From Sepioteuthis lessoniana (taxonomy: Eukaryota > Mollusca > Cephalopoda > Myopsida > Loliginidae), in NCBI GenBank assembly GCA_963585895.1, contig OY757907.1, positions 109,661,486 through 109,725,485 of the forward strand: a DNA stretch of 64,000 nucleotides, in the 5' to 3' direction. The notes under the pieces are model-generated. The model was not told the origin of the DNA and ran no database searches. It was given only the letters and a program-made list of their open reading frames with translations. Position numbers and translations under genes: made by a program. Of this stretch, positions 45,475 through 55,755 are shown piece after piece (the stretch's first letter is position 1; each line of letters opens with the position of its first letter).

Positions 45475-45612
45475 CTTAAAAAAGAATGACTAATGAAGAC
45501 TCTTAAATAAGAATGACTAGTGAAGACACATAAATAAAAATGACTAATGAAGACACTTAAATAAGAATGACCAATGATGACACTTAAATAAGAATGACTA
45601 ATGAAGATCACT
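45475..45612. repeat. 27-bp tandem repeat, about five copies
   Basis: Units of the form 'aatgactaatgaagacac' plus 'ttaaataag'. Because 27 is divisible by three, the minus strand reads as a 9-residue repeat (H/F-YL.VFISHS-like), which explains an open frame of 73 codons. There is no sign of a gene. Confidence 0.85.
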
Positions 45613-45742
45613 CTGGTATCCGGTAAGGCAAAAATGTAAACAAACAAATGCTGCTACATAATGCCTTATAATTCCCAAGATGACGTGGTTCGCTTGTTGG
45701 CTGAGCAGTACGATACTAAGTCTCACCTGAAGTTGGGCAAAT

Positions 45743-45822
45743 TTTTATCACAGCTTCAGGCATCCTATGTGTCTAGCCACACTGAAGAGTTGTGATACAA
45801 CAAAACAGTCTGTCTGTGGATG

Positions 45823-45859
<37 letters not shown>
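45743..45859. repeat. 79-bp dispersed repeat plus TA microsatellite
   Basis: Second copy of the repeat at 26039-26116 ('gtgtctagccacactgaaga', 'acagtctgtctgtggatgac'), running into TA units at 45826-45859. Confidence 0.65.
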
Positions 45860-45861
<2 letters not shown>

Positions 45862-45949
45862 ATGTATTTTTTTTCTGCAGTTGTGTATGTATATAATATT
45901 ATTGACTTAACACCTTTGTGAAAGTTTAGATGATACAAGATGAATTACA

Positions 45950-46680
45950 ACTTTGAAAGGCCGTGCAATTGCTAATACGTCATAAAGAAATAAGATATAC
46001 ACGTGGGATGTGTGGGGATTTAGGAATTAACAATAAAACTCCCAACCGGATGTTGACTCGTCGGCTGCCACATACAAAATGTATAAACGCGTCGCCACGC
46101 ATAAGGCTCCATGTATCCATCCAGTTAAAAATCAGAAAAAAAGAAAAATAATAAAAAGTAAAGTAGCCAATGGGAAGCGGTCGCGCTAAAATTAGAAGGA
46201 TTTTGGAGTGGCAAATTTGGAGCCGGTAGAGAGAGATAAATACTCAGGTTTTCTGTGAACCGAGTCAGTGAGGACAAAAGAGACCCAAGGAAGCACGTAA
46301 ATATGATAACCAGTAGAGAAGTAATGTCCGCCCTCAAGTTAAGAGCCGAAACTACCTTTCTGCTAGTTCCACAGCCTGACCATAAAAGAAAGAGAAGAAA
46401 AGAAAAGAAAAAGGAATAAGTACTCTTTAAAAACATTCTCCTCCTTTCCCCTTTTTTTCTTGATATCTGACTTTCCACCACTTCAAAAATTTACTACTTG
46501 CAAAGGGGAACTTCTGAACATTCAAATCCAAGTTGACGTTTTTTGTTTTATAAAAATTCTTTAAATATTAGATGTTCCTTGTTTGTCTTGTGTTGAATGA
46601 AGTTTTTTCTCATTGTATGTTGTAACACTCCAAACCCAACCAACAGGCCATAGACGTGAAGGTAGATTAAAAATACAAAT
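45950..46680 (+). mobile_element. Possible LTR-like segment
   Basis: GC-richer island with 'gtagccaatgggaagcgg' (CCAAT-like) followed 80 bp later by 'agagataaatactc' (TATA-like). A purine-rich tract lies at 46380-46415. This is the arrangement of an LTR promoter. No coding sequence, ends or target duplication were found, so it could equally be an unrelated promoter-like region. Confidence 0.3.
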
Positions 46681-47057
46681 CCATCTCAGTAAAATTTGTC
46701 ACCTTGGTCATTGATATAGTAAATTGAAGGAATTCAGAGTAAGTAGCCCCCATAGTCCACTGGACACCTTTGTTTAGTGATACCTAAATCATTTCATTAT
46801 CTCAACTTTCCAATAATGTTATCCTCTCATTATACAATTCAAATTAACATCTCTGAATTGGCAATTTATTATTGAGATCTTGAATATTATCTTTGCATGT
46901 GAATTTCATGGAAATTCTCTTCTTTTCCATGTTCAATGTATTGATGTGTCATTATCTCATTTAATTCAAATCTTACTCCCATTGTATTAACACTTCCTTA
47001 CTGTAAAGTTGTGGATGCTGTAGAAGGTTATATAAAGAGACTAAGTGTGCATCATTA

Positions 47058-47165
47058 GGCACACATAGTGTAATGGTGATTATTGTAGGAAACGGAATCA
47101 GTAACCCAAGTTCAAATCCTGCTAAGGCCCTTGGGAAAGGTATGAATCCATCTGTTTTCCCCTTA
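47058..47165 (+). repeat. SINE family C, 5' part
   Basis: Head 'acatagtgtaatggtgatta', B box 'caagttcaaatcctgctaag' and the start of the core 'gggaaaggtatgaatccatc'. It breaks off there. Confidence 0.62.
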
Positions 47166-47221
47166 TTCCATGTAATTGTTTGGTGGATATTTTTGGTCCC
47201 CCATTTTCTAGTAGGTATATA

Positions 47222-47512
47222 TGAGGATCATTAAATAAGTTTCCAGACTTTTTTTGTATGTGCACTTTTATTGATAGTACGCACATGAAACTCTAGTCCC
47301 CTTCGAAGTAATCTCCTGCAGCTGCAATGCACTTGTTGTTCTCCAATTCCTGCTGAATCTGTTCATTTGAACCTGGAATCATAAGAATTAGTCAGTCATC
47401 TCATAAAATGTATAGCAATAACATAGTGAATTGTCAAGAGTCTACGATAATTTTTAATGCCTGTACAAAAAAGTCTGGAAACTTATTGAATGCACCACTT
47501 TTGTAATTGTTT
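47222..47512 (-). mobile_element. Mariner-derived MITE (about 291 bp)
   Basis: Both ends of the GVQW3-like mariner are present ('cattaaataagtttccagac' on the left, complement 'gtctggaaacttattgaatg' on the right). In between, the last 60 or so coding bases of the transposase join directly to its 5' leader. The junction is near 47338-47350. About 1 kb of the gene is gone. It could be moved only by an intact relative. TA dinucleotides flank it. Confidence 0.85.
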
Positions 47513-47930
47513 AGTGGTATGTTGTTTGTTATTTGAAAAAAGGCAAAGGAGGCAAATGAAGTAAAGATATGTAAACGATATGAAAGATGTGAAACGGTGC
47601 GGCAAAAAGAATATTCAAGACAAAGCTGTACAAACAAAATTCAAATTTATATCTCAACAATACATGCAATTAGATATTTCAAAACATTAGTGTTCTAATA
47701 TTGTTCGACATATATTCGTGTGTGTGTATTTGTGTATGCTTGTAACTAACACTAATACTACAAAAAAGGACTATTTAACAGAAGTGTCCTCTGCGTGTTA
47801 ACTAAGTATTTTCTATAGAATCTTAATAGTGTATTTTAGGAGGAATATGTCTTCTCCTATGTTGTTTGTTTCTTTCTTTTGATGGTTTGACGAAATTTTT
47901 GTTATTTTAGAGGCTGGAAAAAATCTCACC
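47513..47930. other. Unassigned sequence
   Basis: No feature supported. Confidence 0.4.
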
Positions 47931-47937
47931 AAAAAGG

Positions 47938-48280
47938 TGTGACAAGTAAGAAAATGGTTGATTGGCGTATACATTTTTGTGGCAGTTGACTGCTGTTAGT
48001 TGAAATGAGAGAGTGAGAGTGTTCTCTCTGGAAGTCACGCTGGAGAGAGTGTGTTGGGCATGTAAGTGAAAATGTGAAAAGAGGGTGAGTGTTGGAAGAT
48101 TAGAGTATTTATAGAAAATTCTTGTCAGGGAGTAGGCTCCAAAAACGCGGGACGAAATTGAAGTGGTGGACATAGTTTTAGGCACTAACCACATGGTTCT
48201 CCTGGCCAATGGGTTTCTGAGACTGATTGTTTACGTGTGTCCGACATCTTTGTTTCGGGAACAAGTGGCATAATGTACAT
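47938..48280 (-). mobile_element. LTR-like segment with promoter motifs (minus)
   Basis: On the plus strand it begins TGTGACAAGTAAG, like the solo LTR at 41500 (TGTGACAAGGTAG). The minus strand contains 'acccattggccagg' and, about 100 bp later, 'ctataaatactc', a good CCAAT/TATA pair, followed by a pyrimidine-rich stretch. The far end and target duplication were not found, so family identity with 41500 is a suggestion only. Confidence 0.4.
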
Positions 48281-48299
48281 ATTTGAATATATAGGAGTG

Positions 48300-48465
48300 T
48301 AATTCCTATACTATCTATGAATAAATAGTTGGGTAGACTGTGTTCTTGAGTCTTGGTAAGGTACCTAGGCTCAGAGAAAAAGCAACAAACCAACTGTACT
48401 CTCTTAAAACAATTTACCTTGTGTTGCCTTCTATCAATGATGGTAGGGTCAGGTAGATACATACT
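48300..48465 (+). repeat. SINE family C, 3' part, old
   Basis: 'ctatgaataaatagttgggt', 'tcttggtaaggtacctaggc' and 'tttaccttgtgttgccttct' match C with changes. Confidence 0.58.
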
Positions 48466-49366
48466 TGCTATAAACAAGATTATGATAAAAGAAAGAGGCA
48501 AACCAGGCAAACCCCATTTGAGATATTCTGAAAAAACATTCTACAGAGGAGCTTGACCCAGTTCCTTCAGAGTCCAAGAGGATAAAGATCAAACAATTCT
48601 AATCAAAGATGTGGATGACAATTATCTCTTCTTCTTAGTATGGATTATGGATTATCTTCCTCTTGATGAAAAGTCATTAAAATTCCAAATATTCCTTTTC
48701 ATAGAATTCAGTCTATTATTTTGGCTTATGGTTTTGTAATCACAGTGCTTTAACCATTCCATTCTTCCTCAGATCTACATGAAAAGAGAGTATATCTTTA
48801 TCTGACAGTGTAAAAGAAAATGATAGGAAAGAGAATTTTTTTAATTGTCTAGGCAAGGCTCTCTTGAATTCAGTTATTCTATTTTTTTTCAGTTGTGTAT
48901 ACACAGCTTGATCCAACATTTTACATGGAGATGTTCTCAGATCTTTTTTTTTTCTATGCTTTAAAAACATTGGTTCAGTAAAGAAAACCACATGGCATTG
49001 AAATCTCTGTTAACTTGAGACAGTTGAAACATTATAAACACAAAGAAGAGATTAAATTGTCTGAAGAAAAAAATCAGTGTCATGTCCATTATGATAAAAT
49101 TTTTACGAGATCAATGGAAATAAAAAAAAATGTTTTAAATATATATTGGCTCATACAGTTCTCTTACTATTATTTTCTTTGTATATATTATGTTGTACAC
49201 ATTATTCAGTAATGTTTATCTTAATATCAAGCAATTATATCTTAACTAAGGTATTCAGACATGTACTTAGAATACAGAGGTTTAGGTAAATTGATATATC
49301 TCATAATATCATACATACAGCAAAACTCAATTTAGATACAAGTCGAAGTATGAATCTGTGTGTGTT

Positions 49367-49406
<40 letters not shown>

Positions 49407-49860
49407 GAGCTCTTATAGCTCTTGAATTATGTGATAAAAGACAGATGGACACGAAAGGCATTTAATGAATTATAATAAAAAGAAATATCTGTGAAATTTT
49501 GAAATGATTTATTGTCATTATTCTATAAGATGTTCCGACATATTTTTTGTTGGTTTGGGCTGATGTATTCTTAGGTTTTCCAAAAGTGTCTAAATCTGAC
49601 TAAAAAAAAATTCTTAATATAAATGTCAGCAATCAATAATTGTAGAATCTCTGTTCCCCTCAGTTCCAACAAATGATAATAAAAACTCATACCTTGAATG
49701 AAGTTTCAAAAATGCAACTGCTGAAACCCTATGGTAAGACTGACAAAGATGAGGATAAGTCAGCAGAAGTCACTTAAAAATATTTGTTGATTTATTAAAA
49801 TAATAATGATGTTGGATATGCATCTCTTCATAAGATGGCTATTACATTGCCACCCATCTC
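48466..49860. other. Unassigned sequence with microsatellite
   Basis: 1.4 kb without a recognised family. A compound TA/CA microsatellite lies at 49367-49406. Confidence 0.45.
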
Positions 49861-49876
49861 CTTTCTTTGGTGGGGG

Positions 49877-50118
49877 GTCCTCGTGGTGTAATGGTTAAAG
49901 TGATGGACTGCGGAATCGTAGTACGCGAGTTCGTACTCCAGTCGTACTATTACGTTCACTTTCGGGCAAATACTCTTGGGAAAGGTATGAACCCCCTTAT
50001 CCTCCCAGCTATGGGATAAATAGTACTACTACTGTTCTTCTAGGAGAATGGCTTTGGCATTAAATAACCTAAAAAGAGTTGATATGCCATTAAAACAAAG
50101 AAACCAAACCAAACCAAA
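49877..50118 (+). repeat. SINE family B (well preserved)
   Basis: Head 'cctcgtggtgtaatggttaa', B box 'cgcgagttcgtactccagtc', core 'tgggaaaggtatgaaccccc' and 'cagctatgggataaatagta', shared tail 'gagttgatatgccattaaaa' and a CCAAA-type simple tail. Flanks 'cctttctttggtg' and 'cctttcttttgttg' are an imperfect target duplication. Confidence 0.88.
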
Positions 50119-50134
50119 CCTTTCTTTTGTTGTG

Positions 50135-50720
50135 GGTCACTTTTTAAATTCTGAGACATTTCATGTCTAGATGAATAAATGCAGAAACAGTTTTGTGTAC
50201 ACATTTGTTTCATTTACTTTTTGGCTATGTAAGCTGATTACATTCAGGAAGTTTGTTCCATATATTGAAAAATATGCACACCCATTCTCACTTGTGGGCT
50301 TTGAAGGAATCTTATAACTAATTGATTCGATTTGAGACTGTGTTCCCAATGTTATCAGATCATGTGATCTTCATTCATTATAGACACAGATTAAAATGAA
50401 CCCTGAAGTAACTGCCTGTAACTCAAACTGAATCACTTTTTTATGGTTCGGACTTAGTCAAATTCTATGCTAGATGATAATAATTGATTTTGCCTATCAT
50501 TTATATAACCATGGCACTGATGTTTATATATAGAGTGTCTCAGTATACATGGGACCTATGTGAAAGCTAATAACTCTACAGATAATAATGTTGTGTTCTT
50601 TTTTTATTTCAGATTTGAAAAAATAGACAATAACAATTATTAATCCTCAATCAAAATGCCTGGGACAAGAGAGGAAAAAGTATTTGCATCACTACTTATT
50701 TGGAGACATAATCATAAAAA
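50135..50720. other. Unassigned sequence
   Basis: 'tatagagtgtctcagtatac' at 50528 resembles the terminus of the inverted-repeat element that follows. It may be the true left end of a larger transposon (50528-50965), but no transposase was recognised. Confidence 0.35.
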
Positions 50721-50721
50721 A

Positions 50722-50965
50722 AACTGTCTCTCAATAGATGCAACCCATTAATATGATAATGATTTATTATTGAGACAAGAAACACAAAAAATGATTGCAT
50801 GCCCTAGAACTTGATAGAGTAACAAAAAGAACATTGATTTCATGTCTCTAGCTCAAAGGATGCATTTTTTAAAGGACGAGTTCCAAATGTCCGCCATTGT
50901 GCTTGTCAGAGTAATAAATCATTATCATATTAATGGGTTGAATCTATTTTGAGACACCCTGTATA
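50722..50965. mobile_element. MITE-like element with about 50-bp inverted repeats
   Basis: The left arm includes 'caacccattaatatgataat' and the right arm its exact complement 'attatcatattaatgggttg', a 29-bp perfect core. Outside it, 'ctctcaatagatg' pairs with 'aatctattttgagac'. The right end 'gacaccctgtata' is typical of DNA transposon termini. The interior is about 140 bp and non-coding. Confidence 0.75.
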
Positions 50966-51273
50966 AAGACGTCAACCTGTCTTGGATTATTTTATGTCAA
51001 AAGGTTGTATCTATTTTGAAACATTCTGTATGAGGTATGATCAAGTGAGATTGAAATTTTAAATTGTAAAATCCAATATTTAAATGGAGACATTCACGCA
51101 ACTGCACAACTTAGGTAATAAAATTTTTTGGTTGGTTTTATGTTATATCAACATTTACAGGGTTATCTAATGCCAAAGTTTTTTCTTTTTTGTTGTTTTT
51201 TTTTAAGCAGTGGTATTGTTTCAAGTCTCAAATAATAATATGTAAACAGTTATAGTCTTAATACAAATCAATT

Positions 51274-51535
51274 GCACATAGTTATATTGGTTAGAGTGTT
51301 CGCCAATGGCCTGGGAGACCAGGGTTCAATCCTAGGTCGAGCCTTACCAAAGACTCAAAAAATGGTACTTGATGCTACCTTACTTAACACTCAGCATTAT
51401 AAGGTAAAGATCAAGGCAAAGTGGAACAATCCAGGGAAAGGAGTAGCGCCCAACCCTACATTTTGGTGTAGGAGCTATCGAAAAGGGAGCCTTCAGGTCA
51501 CCCTTGACTACAGTCGCCAACTTTACTTACTTATA
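51274..51535 (+). repeat. SINE family D (well preserved)
   Basis: Head 'tggttagagtgttcgccaat', B box 'agggttcaatcctaggtcga', body 'tggtacttgatgctacctta', tail 'cagtcgccaactttacttac'. It is the cleanest D head in the window. Confidence 0.82.
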
Positions 51536-51690
51536 TGGTTTCAAGTTTTCCCATCTAATACTAATAATTTGCCCGCAGTTATATGGTGTCAAGTAACCAT
51601 TCCGACAATGGTGGGCTGAAAAGTTCAGAGATATAAATCTTTTTGGAATTCTATCATAAGACTCAGTAGCAATCCGTCAGTGCTCACATG

Positions 51691-51981
51691 TGTAATGAAT
51701 TACGAGTTCAAGTGAGATTATATGGACATTAGGACGTTCCAGTATTCGAAGGTGGCCAAGTCCATTACCTGCACAGTGATTAGTTGCTGGCGCAGTGAGT
51801 GGGAATATTAGTGTATATAAACACTAGCTTGCTTCAGTCATGTTTCAGGCGTTATGAGTTCGGTATTGAGTTACCACCCATTCTGCTTTTGGTCTGCCTG
51901 CCAGATGCTAGCTGGGGGCCACTGAGTTGGTAAGTGTCGTCATCCTTGTTTATTCGGCACGTTAGAGCAGTGACTTCTACA
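51691..51981 (-). mobile_element. Solo LTR, family of 32761-33070 (minus)
   Basis: On the minus strand it starts TGTAGAAGTCACTG and ends near CGTAATTCATTACA. Its first bases match the LTR starting at 33070. It includes 'agtgtttatatacactaata' (TATA-like) and 'ggtaatggacttggccacc', shared with the other copies. It lies against a mariner relic at 51982. No matching 5-bp target duplication was found. Confidence 0.6.
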
Positions 51982-52175
51982 AAGCTTATATGATGATATC
52001 ATATGTGCTGTTGATGACTTTTTTTGACTGATGGGATCCAAGCACTGCAACACCAATAGAAGTAGTTTGTAGACCACAAGAGAGACTATGTTGAAAAATA
52101 AGCCTCATTTGGTCACATTTAGTGTACCTTGGTCAGCTTATGAACTTATCAGCTGACCATCATATCAAATAAAAA
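51982..52175 (+). pseudogene. Mariner C-terminal relic, type 2
   Basis: Third copy of the sequence at 25795 and 41660 ('atatgatgatatcatatgtg', 'aataagcctcatttggtcac'). The reading frame is broken. Non-functional. Confidence 0.5.
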
Positions 52176-52219
52176 TTTTTGTTTGTTTTAGGGTTTGAAA
52201 ATATAGTGTTCATTAGGTA

Positions 52220-52345
52220 CCAACAGATATATTTGGACCCAAGATGGGACCCTGAAAGGTACTACCACTTCAGATTAAAGTGAACTAGGAGTAATGGCAA
52301 CAATGAATTGACTCCATACTCTTAAAAGCTCCTTATCTAGACATG
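52220..52345 (-). repeat. SINE A' fragment (minus)
   Basis: The complement reads 'gttgccattactcctagttc' and 'gaagtggtagtacctttcag', the centre of family A'. The head and tail are absent. Confidence 0.55.
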
Positions 52346-52394
52346 TCAGTGCCTGTTTTTAATACTGTTTGAGTGGAATGGTTTTTTGTGAAAC

Positions 52395-52640
52395 ACAGGA
52401 TTGTGTTAGTGCAGCACCCTTCATATTCATCCGATCTGGCTATGCGCAACTTTTTCTTATTTCCTAAACTAAAGATTAATCTCAAGGTCAAGATTTTAGC
52501 GTTTGGAAGACATTATTAGAAATGTAATGGAACAGCTCCATATTATACCAAAATAAGATTTTAAGAGGTGCTTTAACTTAGAGAAAACTGGCTATAATTA
52601 TCAAGTCAGCTTTGAAGCATTTTGGGTGAAACAGGAAATT
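52395..52640 (+). pseudogene. Mariner relic with lost third catalytic Asp
   Basis: Translation near 52408-52490 gives LVQHPSYSSDLAMRNFFLFP then KLKINLKVK. It matches the HPPYSPDLAPCDFFLFPKLK block of mariner transposases, but the catalytic Asp codon now reads Asn. Stops follow. A second, more degraded copy of the same block adjoins it. Confidence 0.68.
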
Positions 52641-52860
52641 GTATGAGTACTAATTTCTAGCTCAGTGTGACTTTTTCTGCTTTCCTTAACTGAAAATTTG
52701 TAGATTTGAGAATGAAGAGAACTTTTTAAAAAGTATTTTAGCACAGTTATATATCATATCAAAGGAGTTTGAAGAGATGCTTTGACCACTGAATTGTATG
52801 CTTTGAATTCCTAGGGGAATATTTTAAAGAAAATGTTTTGTTTATTTTTTTACTTCTGTC
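52641..52860 (+). pseudogene. Second mariner C-terminal relic, adjoining
   Basis: 'cagtgtgactttttctgctt' and following sequence read as DFFCFP-like, then LKICRFENEENFLKSILAQL. This is again the mariner block after the third Asp, ending in a RGIF-type segment. It lies in the same orientation as the copy at 52395, giving a tandem pair of 3' ends. Confidence 0.5.
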
Positions 52861-52925
52861 TCTCTTCTTGAATACACGTCATATTTCTTGGATATGAAAT
52901 TGATAAAGAAGAAATGACTGTTTAT

Positions 52926-53217
52926 ACTATTTACCAACCCCTCCGCTCGGGCAGGATATGACACAAGGTCAGTTTTTAAGCGGAGTTTAACAGGTTTGAA
53001 TTCAGAGTTTTCCTTCTCCTAGACTAGTTGCCTAACCAAGGCTGAAGAACCTAGTCTGTCCTACTATTTACCCATAGCTGGAGGGAGAATAATTGGATTC
53101 ATACCTTTCCCAAGGGTATTAGTGCTATGTGAAATGCAATCAGTCTCGTCCAGGATTTGAACTCGTGTCGCCGTGTCCAATTCCTACGACGATAACGACT
53201 ACACCACGGGCACCTCC
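52926..53217 (-). repeat. SINE family C (minus), 15-bp target duplication
   Basis: Complete copy. Complement of tail ('gacacaaggtcagtttttaa'), body, core ('attcatacctttcccaaggg') and head ('aggatttgaactcgtgtcgc', 'actacaccacgggcacc'). Perfect 15-bp duplications 'gaaatgactgtttat' at 52911-52925 and 53218-53232 fix both ends. It is probably one of the youngest insertions here. Confidence 0.93.
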
Positions 53218-53232
53218 GAAATGACTGTTTAT

Positions 53233-53757
53233 CCTCCTATCAATGTCCAGAACAAAATTTGGGAGTAAAGTTAAAATAAAATTAATGACCTTTTTAGAGC
53301 TGAAATTCTAACATGGCAAATTTATTCAGTTATTGCCGATTCCTCTATTTGCTTTAGAGGTTCATCTTTTATACATTTCTGACATGCAGTCAATCAACTT
53401 TCAATAGATGAGGAAAAAGAAACTTGCCAAAGGCTTTTATCATTTGCCAACAGAAGTGGCAGGTGTGCTGATACTCCACTTTTTCAAAAATTGCCAGTCG
53501 GTTAAGCTTACTAATTAGCACAGCAGCAAGATCTCTTCAAGATTTTCGGATGATGAGGGAGGTAAAAGAAGAAGAAGAAGAAGAAGAAATGCCTGCCAAT
53601 CACTTGACACACAGTGTTGTTTGATTTCCAATAACTGATAAATTGGCTTTGGGTGTATTGCTCACACTTTTAGATCCCATGATTATTATTATTATTATTA
53701 AGAAGACTGGAGGCTCTCAGCACATAGAGAAATCAATATATTCACTCACTCTCAGGT

Positions 53758-53788
<31 letters not shown>

Positions 53789-54180
53789 TGAGTAATCACT
53801 TTCATAGTCGCTAAATAGACAGCCAACACCTGCTGCAGTTGTTGCTAACATGATGTTCCTGAAGACAAAAAGTTTAAAATGGTGGCTTAAGTGAAATGAC
53901 TTGACCTTCAGGAAAGTGCCATTAGACACCAAGACTAAACATGGCTACTGCTACTGCTGTTTAAGATGCATAAAGTAATTAACACAAGGCCATGGCAGCC
54001 ATCTTTTATGTAAATTTAGCATCTGTCTTTTGAAAAGCTGAGGTCACTTTCTCCAGTCAGTTGTAAAACTTTTGAAGTGAATTTGGACAAAATTTGTTGG
54101 AGTTTATGTGTTTGTCTTTTATTTATTTATTTATTAATCAGATTATTCCTAAGTTGGCTTCAAAATCTATTAACTAAATT
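53233..54180. other. Unassigned sequence with microsatellites
   Basis: AAG repeats at 53565-53588, ATT repeats near 53683-53699 and a TA/CA run at 53758-53788. No gene recognised. Confidence 0.5.
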
Positions 54181-54182
54181 TT

Positions 54183-54615
54183 AGATATCATCATCATTAT
54201 CATCCTCATGGGCCAACAGCTCAGGTTAATTTTTCTCTCTTCTTATCCAAGTCTATGAGCAGTCATTCTTGGTAAGTCCTCTAGACGGTATCGAGTGTCT
54301 GCATGTTTTTGCTGGTCAGACTATACTGGTGTGTCCATCTGAAGAAGTCACTTATGAGTTCATCCTTACTTCCACAGCAGTGTCCCGCATGTCTTGCTCA
54401 CCATTCTCTAATAGTTTGTGTGATGAGAGGTAAGTGGCTTGACAACTGCTTTTTGTGTAGGGAGATGCTTGTGTAGTTTCCGTCTAGCTTTTTCTTTTAG
54501 CATTTCATTAGAATTTAAGTGGTGCAACCATTCAGTGATAATGATATGGTTACAGCTTGGAAGAATTCATATTCTATTTTATCAGAGATAAGATTTCCAT
54601 ATGGTTGCTCATGCT
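54183..54615 (-). pseudogene. RTE-type LINE, 3' fragment (minus)
   Basis: The minus strand gives SDKIEYEFFQAVTIS-like, then KLDGNYTS, ARHAGHCCGSKDELISDFFRW and a terminal tract. Its 3' end is the ATG-rich 'tgatgatgatatct' at 54183. Several stops. Same family as 14336-15105. Confidence 0.75.
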
Positions 54616-54835
54616 TTACCTACTCATTAATTGACATCGCTTTTAGTTGATGAGATATTGCTACCGAGGTATAGCTCCATTCTGTTTGTAACATCAACAT
54701 CAATTCTGCTCACTGGTAATCTTTTTGAATTTTCAATGCACAACCTACAGATTGAGAGCTAAAATTTGACCAAACAAATTTTGACTGGAAAGAATTTTTT
54801 CGTCCCTACGAAAATAAATAAATAAAATGATTATG

Positions 54836-54895
54836 ATAAAAATGCAAGTAAAATAGTACATATGCTTTAAACAAGAAGGATCCACCTCCATTCTA
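54836..54895 (+). pseudogene. RTE LINE fragment, first part of split copy
   Basis: 'aatgcaagtaaaatagtaca' then 'tatgctttaaacaagaagga' aligns with the RTE region just after NAHKTEYMCYNQTGDI in 14336-15105. It continues beyond SINE-A at 55561. 'cattcta' is duplicated at the junctions. Confidence 0.65.
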
Positions 54896-55560
54896 TTGCC
54901 CAGTTGGCTGGGGCTGTAGAATACACCAAATGCTTCTCAACAGAGGGGTAAGATCCCTAACGAGTGTCCTCGATATGACACTAAACAATCTGATGGTGAG
55001 GTTCCAGTAATGCTAGGGCTTTGGGAAATATGTAGCACTCCTTCATTGCCATTGCTCGCAGGTCCACTCTGGCCCAGAAAGGTAACACCTGATTGGACCC
55101 TATATATGGGTTAAATAGAACTAAACTGCATATTTATGCTAAACTAAATTGTTTGAATTAGAACTATTTGACTAAACTGAATAGCTTAGACTAGAAATGT
55201 TTTTGACAATTAAACTGTACTTACATTTAAACTGTGTGCTTATGTTAAACTGAATTGTTTGAAATGGAACTGTTTTTGACATTGCAACTGTACTTAGACT
55301 AAACTGAATTGTTTGATATAGAACTGTTTTTTAAATTTAACTGAGTTAACAAAATCTGTTCTTATACTAAACTGAATTAGCTGTATTAGAACTGTTTGAA
55401 TAAACTGAATAACTTGAAATAGAAATGTTTTTGACAATTAAACTGTGTACTTATATTAAACTGAATTGTTTGAAATAGAACTATTAACATAAAAATGGAT
55501 TTGGCATTAAATAATCTACAAAGGTTGATATGCCATAAAACCCAACCAACCAACCATCTT
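54896..55560 (+). repeat. SINE family A inserted in RTE
   Basis: Head 'ttgcccagttggctggggct', centre, a body of six or more units, tail 'aaaggttgatatgccataaa' and a CCAA-type simple tail. 'cattcta' at 54889-54895 and 55561-55567. RTE coding sequence is continuous across the insertion. Confidence 0.86.
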
Positions 55561-55755
55561 CATTCTAAGTGGAAAACCTCTGAAATTAATGGATGAGTTC
55601 ATATAACTTGATAGCAAGATCTCATCTACTGAAAGTGATGTCAACATAAGCCTAGCAAAAGAGTGGAAAGCTATTGAAAAGTGATCTGTCATTCATTTGG
55701 AAATCTGATATATCTGATAGAATAAAATGGAATTTCTTCTAAGCTCTGGTGGTAT
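55561..55755 (+). pseudogene. RTE LINE, second part of split copy
   Basis: Encodes the degraded equivalents of the GTSVKLVDKFTYLGSSVSST, AWTAIDRLLIIGKSDLTDKM and FFQAAVIS segments. It stops at 'ctggtggtat' where the LTR-like element begins. Confidence 0.78.

Noticed and set aside
45475-45612. CRISPR-like array
   Set aside because: The 27-bp units are contiguous with no unique spacers, and the genome is eukaryotic. It is a simple minisatellite.
46125-46481. 118-codon minus-strand frame
   Set aside because: Low-complexity Phe/Leu/Ser translation of a purine-rich tract, with no domain and no conserved neighbours.
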